DNA of 64,000 bases from Chryseobacterium arthrosphaerae (GCF_001684965.1 NZ_MAYG01000001.1:1984001-2048000); one strand, 5' to 3'; shown: positions 56,325 through 64,000, counted from the first letter of the stretch. Program-made: numbers and translations. The notes: generated from the sequence alone by a model not told the origin.

Positions 56325-56890
56325 TTCTTAAAATATTTATAGGTGAAAAAGAGAAGGATTAAAGTGATTCCCATGATGGTAATAAAAACCCAGGCTGCAG
56401 CATCCAGTCCATTCAGTTTTATATTTTTTGTTTGTTCAGAAATTTTAGCATCCACTTCCCTGATGGCTTCTTTGGAAACAGATTGCCGTGCAGAATCCTG
56501 AATCCTGTTCGCAGATTCCTCTGTTTTAGTTTCCTGTTTTCTGTAGTCACCTTTGGTGTAACGGTTACTGATTGAATATTCTGCCATTCCTTTAATAGAA
56601 ATACTTTGAATGGTGTCGCCGCCTATTACCTGATGAAAAGTAAAAGGGCTGGACGCATCAGATTTACCCTGTATCAACAGATCTCCGGATATCTCATCTT
56701 TACTTTCCTTTACCGATACCTCATCGGATTTACTTTGCACCGACTGTATATTCCGGAAGCCTGAAGAATCGGTTCTTACTTTTTCCTTTTCTTTTGTATT
56801 TTCTTTGTAAGTGGTGGTGATTTTATGTTTACTCCTGCAGCCCATCATGAGACTGCTGAGTAATATCAATAATAGAATTTTTGTTTTCAT
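56321..56890 (-). CDS. Spanin-like lipoprotein with C-terminal membrane helix
   Basis: A 189-residue protein. Lipobox SLMMGC (Cys18), a long charged Lys/Glu/Ser-rich stretch without clear domains (about 20-150), and a C-terminal transmembrane helix (about 165-184, AAWVFITIMGITLILLFFTYKYF). A lipid anchor at one end and a membrane helix at the other is the layout of unimolecular spanins that bridge inner and outer membrane during phage lysis. Together with the overlapping lysozyme gene this makes a lysis cassette; sequence identity to known spanins cannot be judged here. Confidence 0.6.
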   Translation of the reverse strand: MKTKILLLILLSSLMMGCRSKHKITTTYKENTKEKEKVRTDSSGFRNIQSVQSKSDEVSVKESKDEISGDLLIQGKSDASSPFTFHQVIGGDTIQSISIKGMAEYSISNRYTKGDYRKQETKTEESANRIQDSARQSVSKEAIREVDAKISEQTKNIKLNGLDAAAWVFITIMGITLILLFFTYKYFKK

Positions 56891-57055
56891 CGGTTTATTT
56901 TTAGGTTGAGAAATGACATGATTGATGCAGGAAAAGAAAAGTTAAAAGGGCTCAATATCCCTTCGGGCTTCGCTCTTCCTGCTTTCAACCCTTTACATAT
57001 TTGAATTGTTTTCATAACAGATGCTGTAAGCAACAGCTGACTGATTCTGAGTATT

Positions 57056-58366
57056 TTATATGAATATCTTATCTTCTTTTACATATTCTTTCTTAATGCT
57101 TTCCAATAGCATATCCGGATTTACTTTGTAACCAGGACCGTTTGATGCAATTGCTTTTAAGCTGACATCCTGGATGACATTCATGATATTGGAACCGGTA
57201 AGCTCGTATCGTTTTGCAATCTGGTCTATATCAATACCTTCAAGTTGTAATTGTTCCGGGAGGTTTTGCTGCCAGATACGCAGACGCTCTTCATGCTTTG
57301 GATTATTGAATTGTATGCAGCTATGAAAGCGTCGCGTAAAGGCTTTATCCATATTATTCTTAAAATTGGAGGCCAGAATAATGAGTCCTGAGAATGTCTC
57401 TATCCGTTGAAGCAGATAAGAAACTTCCTGATTGGCATATTTGTCATGGGCATCTTTTACAGAGGTTCGTTTTCCGAAGATCGCATCGGCTTCATCGAAA
57501 AATAAAATCCAGTTTTTATTTTCTGCTTTATCAAATAGTTTAGCCAATTGCTTTTCTGTTTCGCCAATGTATTTGGAGATCAGTATAGAGACATCCACTC
57601 TGAACACAGGTCGTTTGGTATATTTCCCTAAAAGGCTGGCTGCAAGAGTTTTTCCTGTTCCCGGTTCACCATAAAACAAAACCCTGAAGCCCGGTTTAAG
57701 TTTTTTCTGCATGCCCCAGTCTTCCATAAGAATATGGCTGCTGTTGTACCATCCTTCAATACTCTGAAGTTCATCTAATGTGGCCTGAGGAAGTATTAAG
57801 TCTGACCACGATCTAAGGGTGTGTATCTGCTCTGCCGGGAAGTCATTGCTCATTTTCGGTAATAATTCCACTCCGAATATGATCTTATTAAAAGCTTCAT
57901 GATGAACATTGATCTGGCTGTTGATGGCTGTATGCTCATGGGTTGAAAAAACAAGAATTTCTTCTTTTATCAGAACCGAATCCGGACCGAGATAATCCAG
58001 TGCGGCCAACCGTTCTGAAATGCTGTCGCCTCCTAAAATATACTGCACAGCCTGAATGGTTGGATTAAAGAGCCTACCGTTATCGTTGGTTGCACAAAAA
58101 TCAAACAGCTCATTACCGGGAAACTCCAGATAAATGCGTTTGAGCAATGATGGGTCTAACCGTGGCACCAAAGCCATTAAAAGAATAACAACTTCCTGAT
58201 GGGTAAGCTCTTTCCCTGAAATATAGTTTCCTAACTGAAAGCCTTCATGGTCATGAGTATTAAATTCAGGAGCTCCTGTATTAAAATCTTCCGAAGAATT
58301 GTTGATACGCCATGTAATAACCTCTTCTAAATGGGTGAATAGTTTTTGTAATTGTTTCGCCTCCAT
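57056..58366 (-). CDS. AAA+ ATPase of contractile-injection-system type
   Basis: A 436-residue protein. An N-terminal helical part (1-180) precedes one AAA+ module: Walker A GEPGTGKT (about 233-240), the ISKYIGETEKQLAKLFDKAE block, Walker B ILFFDEADAIFGKR (about 281-294), AHDKYANQEVSYLLQRIE, sensor ASNF (about 323-326) and the arginine-finger RRFH. The SKYIGETEK, FFDEADAIFGKR and YANQEVSYLLQ blocks are those I know from ATPases of extracellular contractile injection systems (Afp15/PVC15). It is shorter than those (usually about 600-700 residues). Sheath, tube and baseplate genes are not in the window. Confidence 0.82.
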   Translation of the reverse strand: MEAKQLQKLFTHLEEVITWRINNSSEDFNTGAPEFNTHDHEGFQLGNYISGKELTHQEVVILLMALVPRLDPSLLKRIYLEFPGNELFDFCATNDNGRLFNPTIQAVQYILGGDSISERLAALDYLGPDSVLIKEEILVFSTHEHTAINSQINVHHEAFNKIIFGVELLPKMSNDFPAEQIHTLRSWSDLILPQATLDELQSIEGWYNSSHILMEDWGMQKKLKPGFRVLFYGEPGTGKTLAASLLGKYTKRPVFRVDVSILISKYIGETEKQLAKLFDKAENKNWILFFDEADAIFGKRTSVKDAHDKYANQEVSYLLQRIETFSGLIILASNFKNNMDKAFTRRFHSCIQFNNPKHEERLRIWQQNLPEQLQLEGIDIDQIAKRYELTGSNIMNVIQDVSLKAIASNGPGYKVNPDMLLESIKKEYVKEDKIFI

Positions 58367-58578
58367 TGATTTTTTAGTCTTTTTTATTTTGAAAATAGTT
58401 TATACCGTATCTTAAAGACAGGTCTACTGTATTTGTGATTTGTTTAAAGAAACCTCAGCCGGAAAGTAACCTGCATCCGGGTTTTCCATAGGGGTTGAAC
58501 GGGGGAAGTCATCCCATCCGAGAGTTTCTGTTTTAAGAATTGATCTGCACTTGTACAAATTCTTAAGATTATCTTTTA

Positions 58579-59439
58579 TTATTCAGCGATATAGTGATCA
58601 CATTCGATCCTTACATTCCGGCATCTATCTGCATAGCCTCCCAGAACATTCACATTTTTGATCCCTGCATTCAACCAGCCGGTCATCAAAAGTTCCCCCG
58701 TATCGTCATTATACAGCCTGCATTCAATACGTCTATCGTATCCTGTAAGGTCTGCCCTATAATTAAAAGTGAGAAAATCCCCAAGATTATAATGCTCAGT
58801 AACAATGTTTTCATTGGTATATTCATGAGACCAGTAGCCTGCATATATCATATACTCAACAGGTGCTGAGGTTTTATTAACCAACCGGATATTTGTATTA
58901 ATAATATTTACTTTCTCTCTGACGTTAACTTTTTGTATTTCTATCGTAAGCCACTTCCTCTTAAGTTCTCCCATCTCAAAGCCCTCAGGGATTGTAGGTA
59001 AGTTATTTCCAAAAAGCCTCGACATCATGTTAGTATAATCTCCATCTGTCTGGTAGCGAAAATAGTAGTACTCATTTTCACCTAAATTGTTTGCCGAAAA
59101 TTGTTTTGTTGTAATGGTATAAGGTGGCTTACCAAAAAAGTATTGCCTTATGATGTCTCCATTATTTACGCTCACGTCAATGATCTGATCTTCTTCATCC
59201 CCTGATCTCACAACGATTGGAAAATATTCTTCTGCAGGAATATAATTGACATAGGCAACAAACCCGCTCTTTATAGTATTCAAAGTATTGGCAAGCGTTA
59301 TCGTTTCCTTTTTAGTCAGGCCGTCTTGTTTGTGTCTTAAAGAATCTATCAAATCCGAAAACTGATTCTGTGTAGGATATTTACCGGTTTCAAAATAGGT
59401 TTTTAACTGGTCTCGGGTGATTAGTTTATTTTCGTTCAT
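58579..59439 (-). CDS. Fibre-like paralogue C (FExGxxPTxxQF N-terminus)
   Basis: The protein has 286 residues. Its N-terminus has LKTYFETGKYPTQNQFSDLI (about 12-31), then KQDGLTKKETITLANTLN. The middle is a beta-rich region with GKPPYTITTKQFSANNLGENEYYYF (landmark, conserved in all three paralogues), and the end is CRNVRIECDHY. It is third of three tandem paralogues transcribed towards the AAA+ ATPase. The C-terminal beta domain with a repeated WxH/Y and DLTGYDRRIECRLYNDD pattern may bind a surface. Family unknown to me; probable structural component of the tail-like system. Confidence 0.65.
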   Translation of the reverse strand: MNENKLITRDQLKTYFETGKYPTQNQFSDLIDSLRHKQDGLTKKETITLANTLNTIKSGFVAYVNYIPAEEYFPIVVRSGDEEDQIIDVSVNNGDIIRQYFFGKPPYTITTKQFSANNLGENEYYYFRYQTDGDYTNMMSRLFGNNLPTIPEGFEMGELKRKWLTIEIQKVNVREKVNIINTNIRLVNKTSAPVEYMIYAGYWSHEYTNENIVTEHYNLGDFLTFNYRADLTGYDRRIECRLYNDDTGELLMTGWLNAGIKNVNVLGGYADRCRNVRIECDHYIAE

Positions 59440-59590
59440 AATGCTTTATTAATGATGTTTTTCAGCATCATTATTTTTGGTTTTCGATGATTATTTATAG
59501 TATGTTTTTAAACGTTCAGAGCTATCTTTTATCAGAAAAACTTCCTGCTCTTTCTCCTGGGTCTGTGAAGCAGTCTTTCTTCCAATATTT

Positions 59591-60445
59591 TTAATGGGTA
59601 TAGTTACATTCGATTCTGATATTTCTGATTCCTTTTACTTCGTTCCCGCCCATTAGCATATAGTTTTGTCCCGCCTCTAAATTTACTGTCGTTAAAAGTC
59701 TGTTTTGATCTGTATCATAGATGCTGCATTCTACAGACTGTTCTACTCCCCGAAGGTCAGCTTTGAAATAAAAATTAAGAGAATCCCATGCATCATAATG
59801 ATTGGTAACAATGTCTTCAAAGGTAAAAGCATGTCCCCAGTAACTTGCCTGTATGCTGTATTGAACCGGTATGGAAGTTTTATTATGAAACTTAATACCT
59901 GTGTTGACAATGTTCAATCTTTGCCCCATATTCTGTCTGTTTATCTGTAACATCAGCCTTTTACCATTCAGTATTCCCAATACAAACCCCTCAGGAATCT
60001 CTGGCAGAGAATTCCCGATCAATCTGGCAACTGTGGAACCGTCTTCCAGAGAGAAAAATACATGATAGTATTCAGTTTCCCCTAACCCTTCTGCCGGAAG
60101 TTCTTTTGCTTTAATGGTGTAAGGTGCTTTCCCAAAGAAGTACTGTTTTTTATCATTATAGGAGAAATCTTCTATGGTGAGCAACTGGTCTTCTTCATCT
60201 GCCGAGCTTATGGTGAACTGAAACCTTGCACCGTTAAGATTGGATGTGTAATAGGATACGTATGCATTATTAATATATACCCAGTTCAAACTATTGGCAA
60301 TGATTACTGCATCTTTATTGGTAAGGAGATCTCCTTTGAGTTTCAGGGAATCTATCAGATCCGAAAACTGGTTTTCTGTCGGATATTTCCCGGTTTCAAA
60401 ATAAGTTTTCAGTTCCTCCCTTTTGTCTAGTTTATTTTCCTCCAT
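59591..60445 (-). CDS. Fibre-like paralogue B (FExGxxPTxxQF N-terminus)
   Basis: The protein has 284 residues. It keeps the LKTYFETGKYPTENQFSDLIDSL motif, GKAPYTIKAKELPAEGLGETEYY and the GIRNIRIECNYTH ending of its neighbours, with divergence mostly in the middle (residues 70-230). The spacing to its neighbours is about 130-150 bp, so the three genes form one array that arose by tandem duplication and has diverged. Same unknown structural role as the other two. Confidence 0.65.
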   Translation of the reverse strand: MEENKLDKREELKTYFETGKYPTENQFSDLIDSLKLKGDLLTNKDAVIIANSLNWVYINNAYVSYYTSNLNGARFQFTISSADEEDQLLTIEDFSYNDKKQYFFGKAPYTIKAKELPAEGLGETEYYHVFFSLEDGSTVARLIGNSLPEIPEGFVLGILNGKRLMLQINRQNMGQRLNIVNTGIKFHNKTSIPVQYSIQASYWGHAFTFEDIVTNHYDAWDSLNFYFKADLRGVEQSVECSIYDTDQNRLLTTVNLEAGQNYMLMGGNEVKGIRNIRIECNYTH

Positions 60446-60469
60446 AATACTTGATTTAAATTCTGTGTA

Positions 60470-60547
60470 TGCTATATTTAAAGTCCGAAATTCATCTTTT
60501 TTTTATTGTCAGGAAAGTTTTTAGCCTGTGCTATTCTGTAGTTGCAG
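60470..60547. repeat. Single unit of the ~112-bp repeat, between paralogues A and B
   Basis: Carries GAAATTCATCTTTTTTTT and the core TATTCTGTAGTTGCAG (60532-60547), the same as at 35135-35150 and 61661-61676. Confidence 0.7.
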
Positions 60548-60570
60548 TCACTTCCCATGGTATCTTTTTA

Positions 60571-61428
60571 TTATTTTACATTTTCAGAATAACTGCATTC
60601 AATTCTTATTTTTCTGATGCCGCTCACCTGGCCTCCATTAAAAGAGTTCTGGTTTTGCCCCGCAGGCAGGTAAACTGTTGATAAAAGAGTATTATTTTCC
60701 GCATCATAGATTTCGCATTTTACAGACTGACTGATCTTGGTAAGGTCTGCATTATAATAAAAGGCCAGATAGTCTCCGAGGTCATAATGATCGGTAACCA
60801 TGTCTTCATCCCTATATCTGTCACTCCATCCGGAAGCGTCTATTCTGTACCTTACAGGCACTTCTGTTTTATTAACGAACTTCACTTCCGTGTTTAAAAT
60901 GTTTATTTTTTTACCATAATCTACTTTTGAAATCTGTATGGGTAACCCAACACTCTCCAGCTCTCCAAAGTCAAACCCGGCAGGAAGTACTGTCTTCAGA
61001 TTATTGCCGAACAATCTGTAAATGGTATAAGTCTGGTTTAACTGATAGGCCAAACTATAATATTCCGTTTCTCCTAAACTTCCCTCCTGGATTTCTTTTA
61101 CTTTAATCGTATACGGCGCACTTCCTATTAAATACTGTTTATCCAACAAGCTTTTGAAACTGGCGGATGAAATCACCTGATCCGGCTCATCACTCGTGCT
61201 TACAACTATTGAAAATTTTAAGCTTCCTGCATTGCTCAGAAAGAAAGTAACATAGATGTTATCTATAGATGCTAAATTATTGGCAAGGATCGCCAGTTCT
61301 CTTTTGGTCAAAATATCTTCCCTGAGCCGTAAGGAATCTATTAAATCTGCAAACTGGCTTTGTGTAGGATATTTGCCGGTTTCAAAATAGGTTTTTAACA
61401 GGTCTCGGGTGTTTAGTTTTTCTTCCAT
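60571..61428 (-). CDS. Fibre-like paralogue A (FExGxxPTxxQF N-terminus)
   Basis: The protein has 285 residues. It has LKTYFETGKYPTQSQFADLIDSL near the start, LREDILTKRELAILANNL, GSAPYTIKVKEIQEGSLGETEYYS in the middle and VSGIRKIRIECSYSE at the end. First gene of the minus-strand run that continues to the AAA+ ATPase, spanin-like protein and lysozyme. I infer a docking N-terminus and a variable receptor or substrate part, but no biochemical role is known to me. Confidence 0.65.
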   Translation of the reverse strand: MEEKLNTRDLLKTYFETGKYPTQSQFADLIDSLRLREDILTKRELAILANNLASIDNIYVTFFLSNAGSLKFSIVVSTSDEPDQVISSASFKSLLDKQYLIGSAPYTIKVKEIQEGSLGETEYYSLAYQLNQTYTIYRLFGNNLKTVLPAGFDFGELESVGLPIQISKVDYGKKINILNTEVKFVNKTEVPVRYRIDASGWSDRYRDEDMVTDHYDLGDYLAFYYNADLTKISQSVKCEIYDAENNTLLSTVYLPAGQNQNSFNGGQVSGIRKIRIECSYSENVK

Positions 61429-61503
61429 AATACTGCTTTATAATTTATGCTTCTCAGCATAATTAAGTTTGGGTTCAATAATAATGTATGTTATGTTTTA
61501 AAG

Positions 61504-61690
61504 TTGTGAACTCATCCTTTTTTATCCCCGGAAAGGATTTCAGCTTAGTGATTCTGTAATGACAGTAACGCTTAGTTTTAAGAACAGGATGATAATGTCT
61601 TCAATTTCGATGCTCAAAATTCATACTTTTTTTGTTCCTGTGAAAGTTTTTGGACTTCCCTATTCTGTAGTTGCAGTGCTTCTATTTCCG
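61504..61690. repeat. Two tandem units of the ~112-bp repeat upstream of paralogue A
   Basis: Cores GATTCTGTAATGACAG (61550-61565) and TATTCTGTAGTTGCAG (61661-61676) lie 111 bases apart; the second unit starts GCTCAAAATTCAT (61612-61624). Same order of sub-blocks as in the array at 35086-35380. The gene-free stretch 61429-61854 holds these and a terminator at 61779-61810. Confidence 0.75.
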
Positions 61691-61778
61691 GAGTCATCAG
61701 AACCATCACTGCTCGCCTGCCTGTCTGGTAAAAAATATTGAAACCCCGACTAAGCCCAACTCACGCAGGCTTTAATAA

Positions 61779-61810
61779 AAAAGGCCCGGATTATACAATC
61801 CAGGCCTTTT
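61779..61810 (-). terminator. Terminator of the 16-residue-repeat protein gene
   Basis: AAAAGGCCCGGATT (61779-61792) pairs with AATCCAGGCCTTTT (61797-61810) with one mismatch; on the minus strand a T-run follows. It is 45 bases after the stop of the 61855 gene. Confidence 0.75.
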
Positions 61811-61854
61811 ACCATATATCTTAACACTTGCTTTCTTTTCCGTAAAGCAGATGA

Positions 61855-62265
61855 TCACTCCATTTTAAAGAAGAAATACACAACTGCCGCCCATTCTTTT
61901 TCCACTCCCCTGGCATAGCCAATGGTGGAATGACTGCTGTTTTCTACTGTTCCGTCGTCTTTAATGTAACCAATGGTTGAACGACTGCTGTTTTCTACAG
62001 TCCCGTCCTTTTTTACATAACCTACCGTAGAATGGCTTTTGTTTTCGATCGTTCCATCACTTTTGATGTAGCCAATAGTGCTGTGACTTTTATTTTCAAT
62101 CGTCCCATCATTTTTAATGTATCCTACGGTGGAGTGGCTGCTGTTTTCTATGGTTCCGTCACTTTTAATATATCCCTTGGTACTGTGGCTTCCGGATTCT
62201 ATAGTTTGAGCACTTACAGCTAAAAGACCAAACAAAAAGGAACAAATGAATAGTATTTTTTTCAT
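61855..62265 (-). CDS. Secreted protein made of six 16-residue repeats
   Basis: A 136-residue protein. Signal peptide MKKILFICSFLFGLLAVSAQ, then six near-identical repeats of the form GYIKxDGTIENxSHSTx (about 22-118). A short tail ends in AAVVYFFFKME, a hydrophobic stretch that could anchor it or pair with a partner. The G-Y-I-x-x-D-G-x-I-E/V-N pattern resembles a narrow beta-solenoid. A TACTTTTG -7 element (minus strand, 62311-62318) lies about 46 bases before the ATG. Function unknown; repeats this uniform may change number by slippage. Confidence 0.75.
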   Translation of the reverse strand: MKKILFICSFLFGLLAVSAQTIESGSHSTKGYIKSDGTIENSSHSTVGYIKNDGTIENKSHSTIGYIKSDGTIENKSHSTVGYVKKDGTVENSSRSTIGYIKDDGTVENSSHSTIGYARGVEKEWAAVVYFFFKME

Positions 62266-62310
62266 ATTTAAGATTTTAATGAGGTTATTAATTTTGATTT
62301 ATTTGATATT

Positions 62311-62318
62311 CAAAAGTA
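62311..62318 (-). promoter_or_regulatory. -7 element of the 16-residue-repeat protein gene
   Basis: TACTTTTG on the minus strand, a perfect TAnnTTTG match, 46 bases upstream of the ATG; no clear -33 TTTG. Confidence 0.45.
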
Positions 62319-62372
62319 TTGATTATTCTTTTATAAAGATAAAAACTTGTAGATAAAATGATTGAATATGAA

Positions 62373-62424
62373 AACCACACGAAGGATTCGTGCGGTAGCA
62401 GTGGGGAAGGATTCGTGTGGCAGC
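62373..62424. repeat. Half copy of the interspersed element's hairpin end
   Basis: ACCACACGA-aggat-TCGTGCGGTAGC followed at once by a partial hairpin arm GATTCGTGTGGCAGC: the ends of the ~165-bp element without its interior. Possibly a deletion product or a solo REP-type unit. Confidence 0.65.
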
Positions 62425-62451
62425 AAGAAAATATCTTATTTTAATGATAAC

Positions 62452-62490
62452 AAGAAAGCCGTTTTATCAGATAATAAAAACGGCTTTCTT
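62452..62490 (-). terminator. Terminator after the immunity-like genes
   Basis: AAGAAAGCCGTTTT (62452-62465) pairs perfectly with AAAACGGCTTTCTT (62477-62490), 28 bases after the stop of the 62518 frame on the minus strand. Confidence 0.75.
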
Positions 62491-62517
62491 TAAAATTACA
62501 TCAAATTGTATAATATA

Positions 62518-63153
62518 TTAAATGCTTTTTTCAGCTTCTTCTATATTATATACAATTCTACTATCTTCGCTTATTAAAGAACTAAAAATATCTTTGTATT
62601 TGTTAAAAGAATCTTTGTCATAATGAACAATAACCGGAAACAACTGACTTGCCTGATAGTATCTTTTATTTTCTAAGGCAGCCTGTATTGCCTGTTCTGT
62701 TTCTTTTAAAAGCGGTCTGCAATTCTTCTTTAAGAGAAAATCTTTCAGGTTGGATTCAAAAAATTTATCACCATATATATTCAAAAAATGTTTAATATAC
62801 GGATAAAGCTCCTGCTCGGTCTTTCCATTGAATGTAGCAATATATAAGGCGTTTGTAATAACATCATATACATTGTCTTCATTATGGAGTCTATGGGGCT
62901 CAAAATTTTCTTTTTCATCCCATTTTTCAGCGATGAACTGATCAAGCTGCTTAAATCCTTCCGGTATTGCCCAGGCCAATAAAATAAGCATGGCCTGATA
63001 AGCAATATATAGGTCGTCATTGTGAAGAAGCAATTTTAGCTTTTCAACTCTGTCCGGATCAATATTTTCAAGGAGTTGTACTTCGCTTAAATCATATCCT
63101 TCGTTTCCTTCTTCGTTATAGTGATAAAGGAGTTCGTGTATTGGGTTATTCAT
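62518..63153 (-). CDS. Putative immunity protein, helical C-terminal half (separated by one in-frame TAG)
   Basis: The protein has 211 residues from the ATG at 63153. LLYHYNEEGNEGYDLSEVQLLE through YIAYQAMLILLAWAIPEGFKQLDQFIAEKW to NIEEAEKS is collinear with residues 189-392 of the intact paralogue at 43879-45057. It lies in the same frame as the upstream N-terminal half: the 20 codons between are open except for one TAG. It may be translated from its own ATG as a second subunit, or be half of a broken gene. The helical HEAT-like content suits a protein-protein interaction domain. Confidence 0.6.
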   Translation of the reverse strand: MNNPIHELLYHYNEEGNEGYDLSEVQLLENIDPDRVEKLKLLLHNDDLYIAYQAMLILLAWAIPEGFKQLDQFIAEKWDEKENFEPHRLHNEDNVYDVITNALYIATFNGKTEQELYPYIKHFLNIYGDKFFESNLKDFLLKKNCRPLLKETEQAIQAALENKRYYQASQLFPVIVHYDKDSFNKYKDIFSSLISEDSRIVYNIEEAEKSI

Positions 63154-63210
63154 TTTATTAGGTTTTATTGACAGTTCGGTATATAAGAAATATTCAGTTT
63201 CATATATTTT

Positions 63211-63765
63211 CTACTCATTTTGTTGTAATATATATTTTAGAACTACCGTGTAATCATAAATCCGAGAATGAGGAATTGTAATTTCATCATTAATTTTATC
63301 TCTATCGTAATCAGTAACCAAAATATCTCTGTTTTTTATATTGAACATGAGATTTCCAAATTCCAATTTGGTGTTATCTCCATTAAGACCTTTTTCGAAA
63401 AAATCATATATCGTTTTTACTTGTTCGATATTTATCTTTATTTCAAATATTGAATAAAAATCTATAATATGATAAAAACCTTCTTGCTTTTTATAGTCAA
63501 TTATAAAGTATTTATCGTACAAAATTACGTTTTCATAATAACCATCTTGTATCATTCTTTCTCCTAAACCGAATGAACTTTGAACAAAATCATCGTGCTT
63601 ATCCCAATTATTGAAACAATTACGATGAACATAACTTTTCACAAAATGAGTAAAGGTGGAATTTTGATCTGGCAGTGTGTAAGGCAATAATACAGATTCT
63701 TTAAAATTATCTATAACTTTCTCACAGATTGAACATTTAGTTGTTTTTTCAATATATAAAGACAT
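63211..63765 (-). CDS. Putative immunity protein, zinc-finger N-terminal half
   Basis: The protein has 184 residues. The CxxC/HxxC cluster (Cys11, Cys14, His47, Cys50 in YVHRNCFNNW) and beta-rich remainder match residues 1-185 of the protein at 43879-45057. The frame ends at a TAG after LKYILQQNE, exactly at the point where the paralogue continues into its helical half. Its ATG starts 2 bp after the stop of a JAB-domain toxin C-terminus, the usual position of an immunity gene. Either the two halves work as separate subunits or the gene is newly interrupted. Confidence 0.6.
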   Translation of the reverse strand: MSLYIEKTTKCSICEKVIDNFKESVLLPYTLPDQNSTFTHFVKSYVHRNCFNNWDKHDDFVQSSFGLGERMIQDGYYENVILYDKYFIIDYKKQEGFYHIIDFYSIFEIKINIEQVKTIYDFFEKGLNGDNTKLEFGNLMFNIKNRDILVTDYDRDKINDEITIPHSRIYDYTVVLKYILQQNE

Positions 63766-63767
63766 AT

Positions 63768-64000
63768 TTATTTGTTTTTTGGGTTAGACCATCCATAATA
63801 ATTTAGTTCTCTTACCAGCTCTCCTATATCATTAGGGATAGTACTGTGTGTAAATTTCCATATTTCTCCTTCAGTTGTAACCATATAACTATATTTTTGA
63901 TTTAATGAAATTATACCATCAATATCTTGAGGACTTATTAATTTTGCTTGCCCAGTACCCCAATCAAAAGGATGCGAGTGCATTAAAAGTCTATCAGTAT
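63768..64000 (-). CDS. JAB/JAMM-domain toxin C-terminus (runs off right edge)
   Basis: The frame is open from the window edge to a TAA at 63768-63770, so the start lies outside; an internal ATG at 63983 is within the conserved domain and is not the start. RLLMHSHPFDWGTGQAKLISPQDID gives the JAMM metalloprotease pattern H-x-H-P ... S-x-x-D. JAB domains are common C-terminal effectors of Rhs and other polymorphic toxins. The gene that follows by 2 bp is a probable immunity gene. The carrier part (Rhs, VgrG or other) cannot be seen. Confidence 0.65.
   Translation of the reverse strand, partial: TDRLLMHSHPFDWGTGQAKLISPQDIDGIISLNQKYSYMVTTEGEIWKFTHSTIPNDIGELVRELNYYGWSNPKNK

Noticed and set aside
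63768..63983. Complete 71-residue JAB gene
   Set aside because: The frame is open beyond the ATG to the window edge and the ATG lies inside the conserved HSHP block; it is a C-terminal fragment.

Overview
The window looks like chromosome from a Chryseobacterium-like member of the Flavobacteriia (Bacteroidota). The support is a type IX secretion C-terminal sorting domain, Bacteroidota-type promoters (TAnnTTTG at -7, in one case with TTTG 19 bases upstream), TonB-dependent receptors with a carboxypeptidase-like N-domain, a periplasmic-TPR/AraC regulator, and giant surface proteins whose closest look-alikes I know from Chryseobacterium and Flavobacterium. I see no rRNA, tRNA, CRISPR array, integrase or complete IS.

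Layout. 1-1403: the end of a pentose-utilisation operon on the minus strand (Nudix-type regulator, then xylulokinase running off the left edge). 2107-8384: a plus-strand unit of a small Cys/His/Met-rich secreted protein, a TonB-dependent receptor, two DUF3526-type ABC permeases and an ABC ATPase, closed by a strong hairpin. 8648-14174: a serine beta-lactamase-like hydrolase, a second TonB-dependent receptor with a promoter flanked by inverted half-sites, and a TPR-AraC membrane regulator. 14560-27227: a run of secreted/surface proteins ending in a 2795-residue protein with four ~420-residue modules; several share a short G-M-x-x-Y-D motif. 27547-28778: two small HTH proteins and a small AraC protein. 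29716-34806: three co-oriented phage-tail-fibre-like genes. 35556-36929: a membrane protein and a PhzF-family enzyme.

37060-41398 is the most interesting block. It is a visibly AT-rich four-gene operon: a three-Cys-motif partner protein (TcmP type), a Gp37/Gp68 three-Cys protein, a deoxycytidylate-deaminase-like protein resembling anti-phage deaminases, and an 82-residue unknown. Same-orientation copies of a ~165-bp element with inverted hairpin ends lie on both sides. I read it as a candidate anti-phage module, but no function is shown by the sequence alone. A third copy of the element and a degenerate ~22-nt tandem array follow (42.2-42.8 kb).

42840-55834: two GNAT acetyltransferases, a CxxC/HxxC protein that is an orphan paralogue of a putative immunity protein, a double RCC1-propeller T9SS cargo protein, a beta-helix protein, an MG2/TonB-plug-like protein and small secreted proteins. 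55884-61428, minus strand: three paralogous fibre-like proteins, an AAA+ ATPase of the type found in extracellular contractile injection systems, a spanin-like lipoprotein and a T4-type lysozyme. A ~112-bp repeat and a short N-terminal protein motif occur both here and at the 29.7-35.4 kb fibre locus, which ties the two loci together. 61855-64000: a secreted protein built of 16-residue repeats, then a JAB/JAMM-domain toxin C-terminus (running off the right edge) followed 2 bp later by its likely immunity gene, interrupted by one in-frame TAG.
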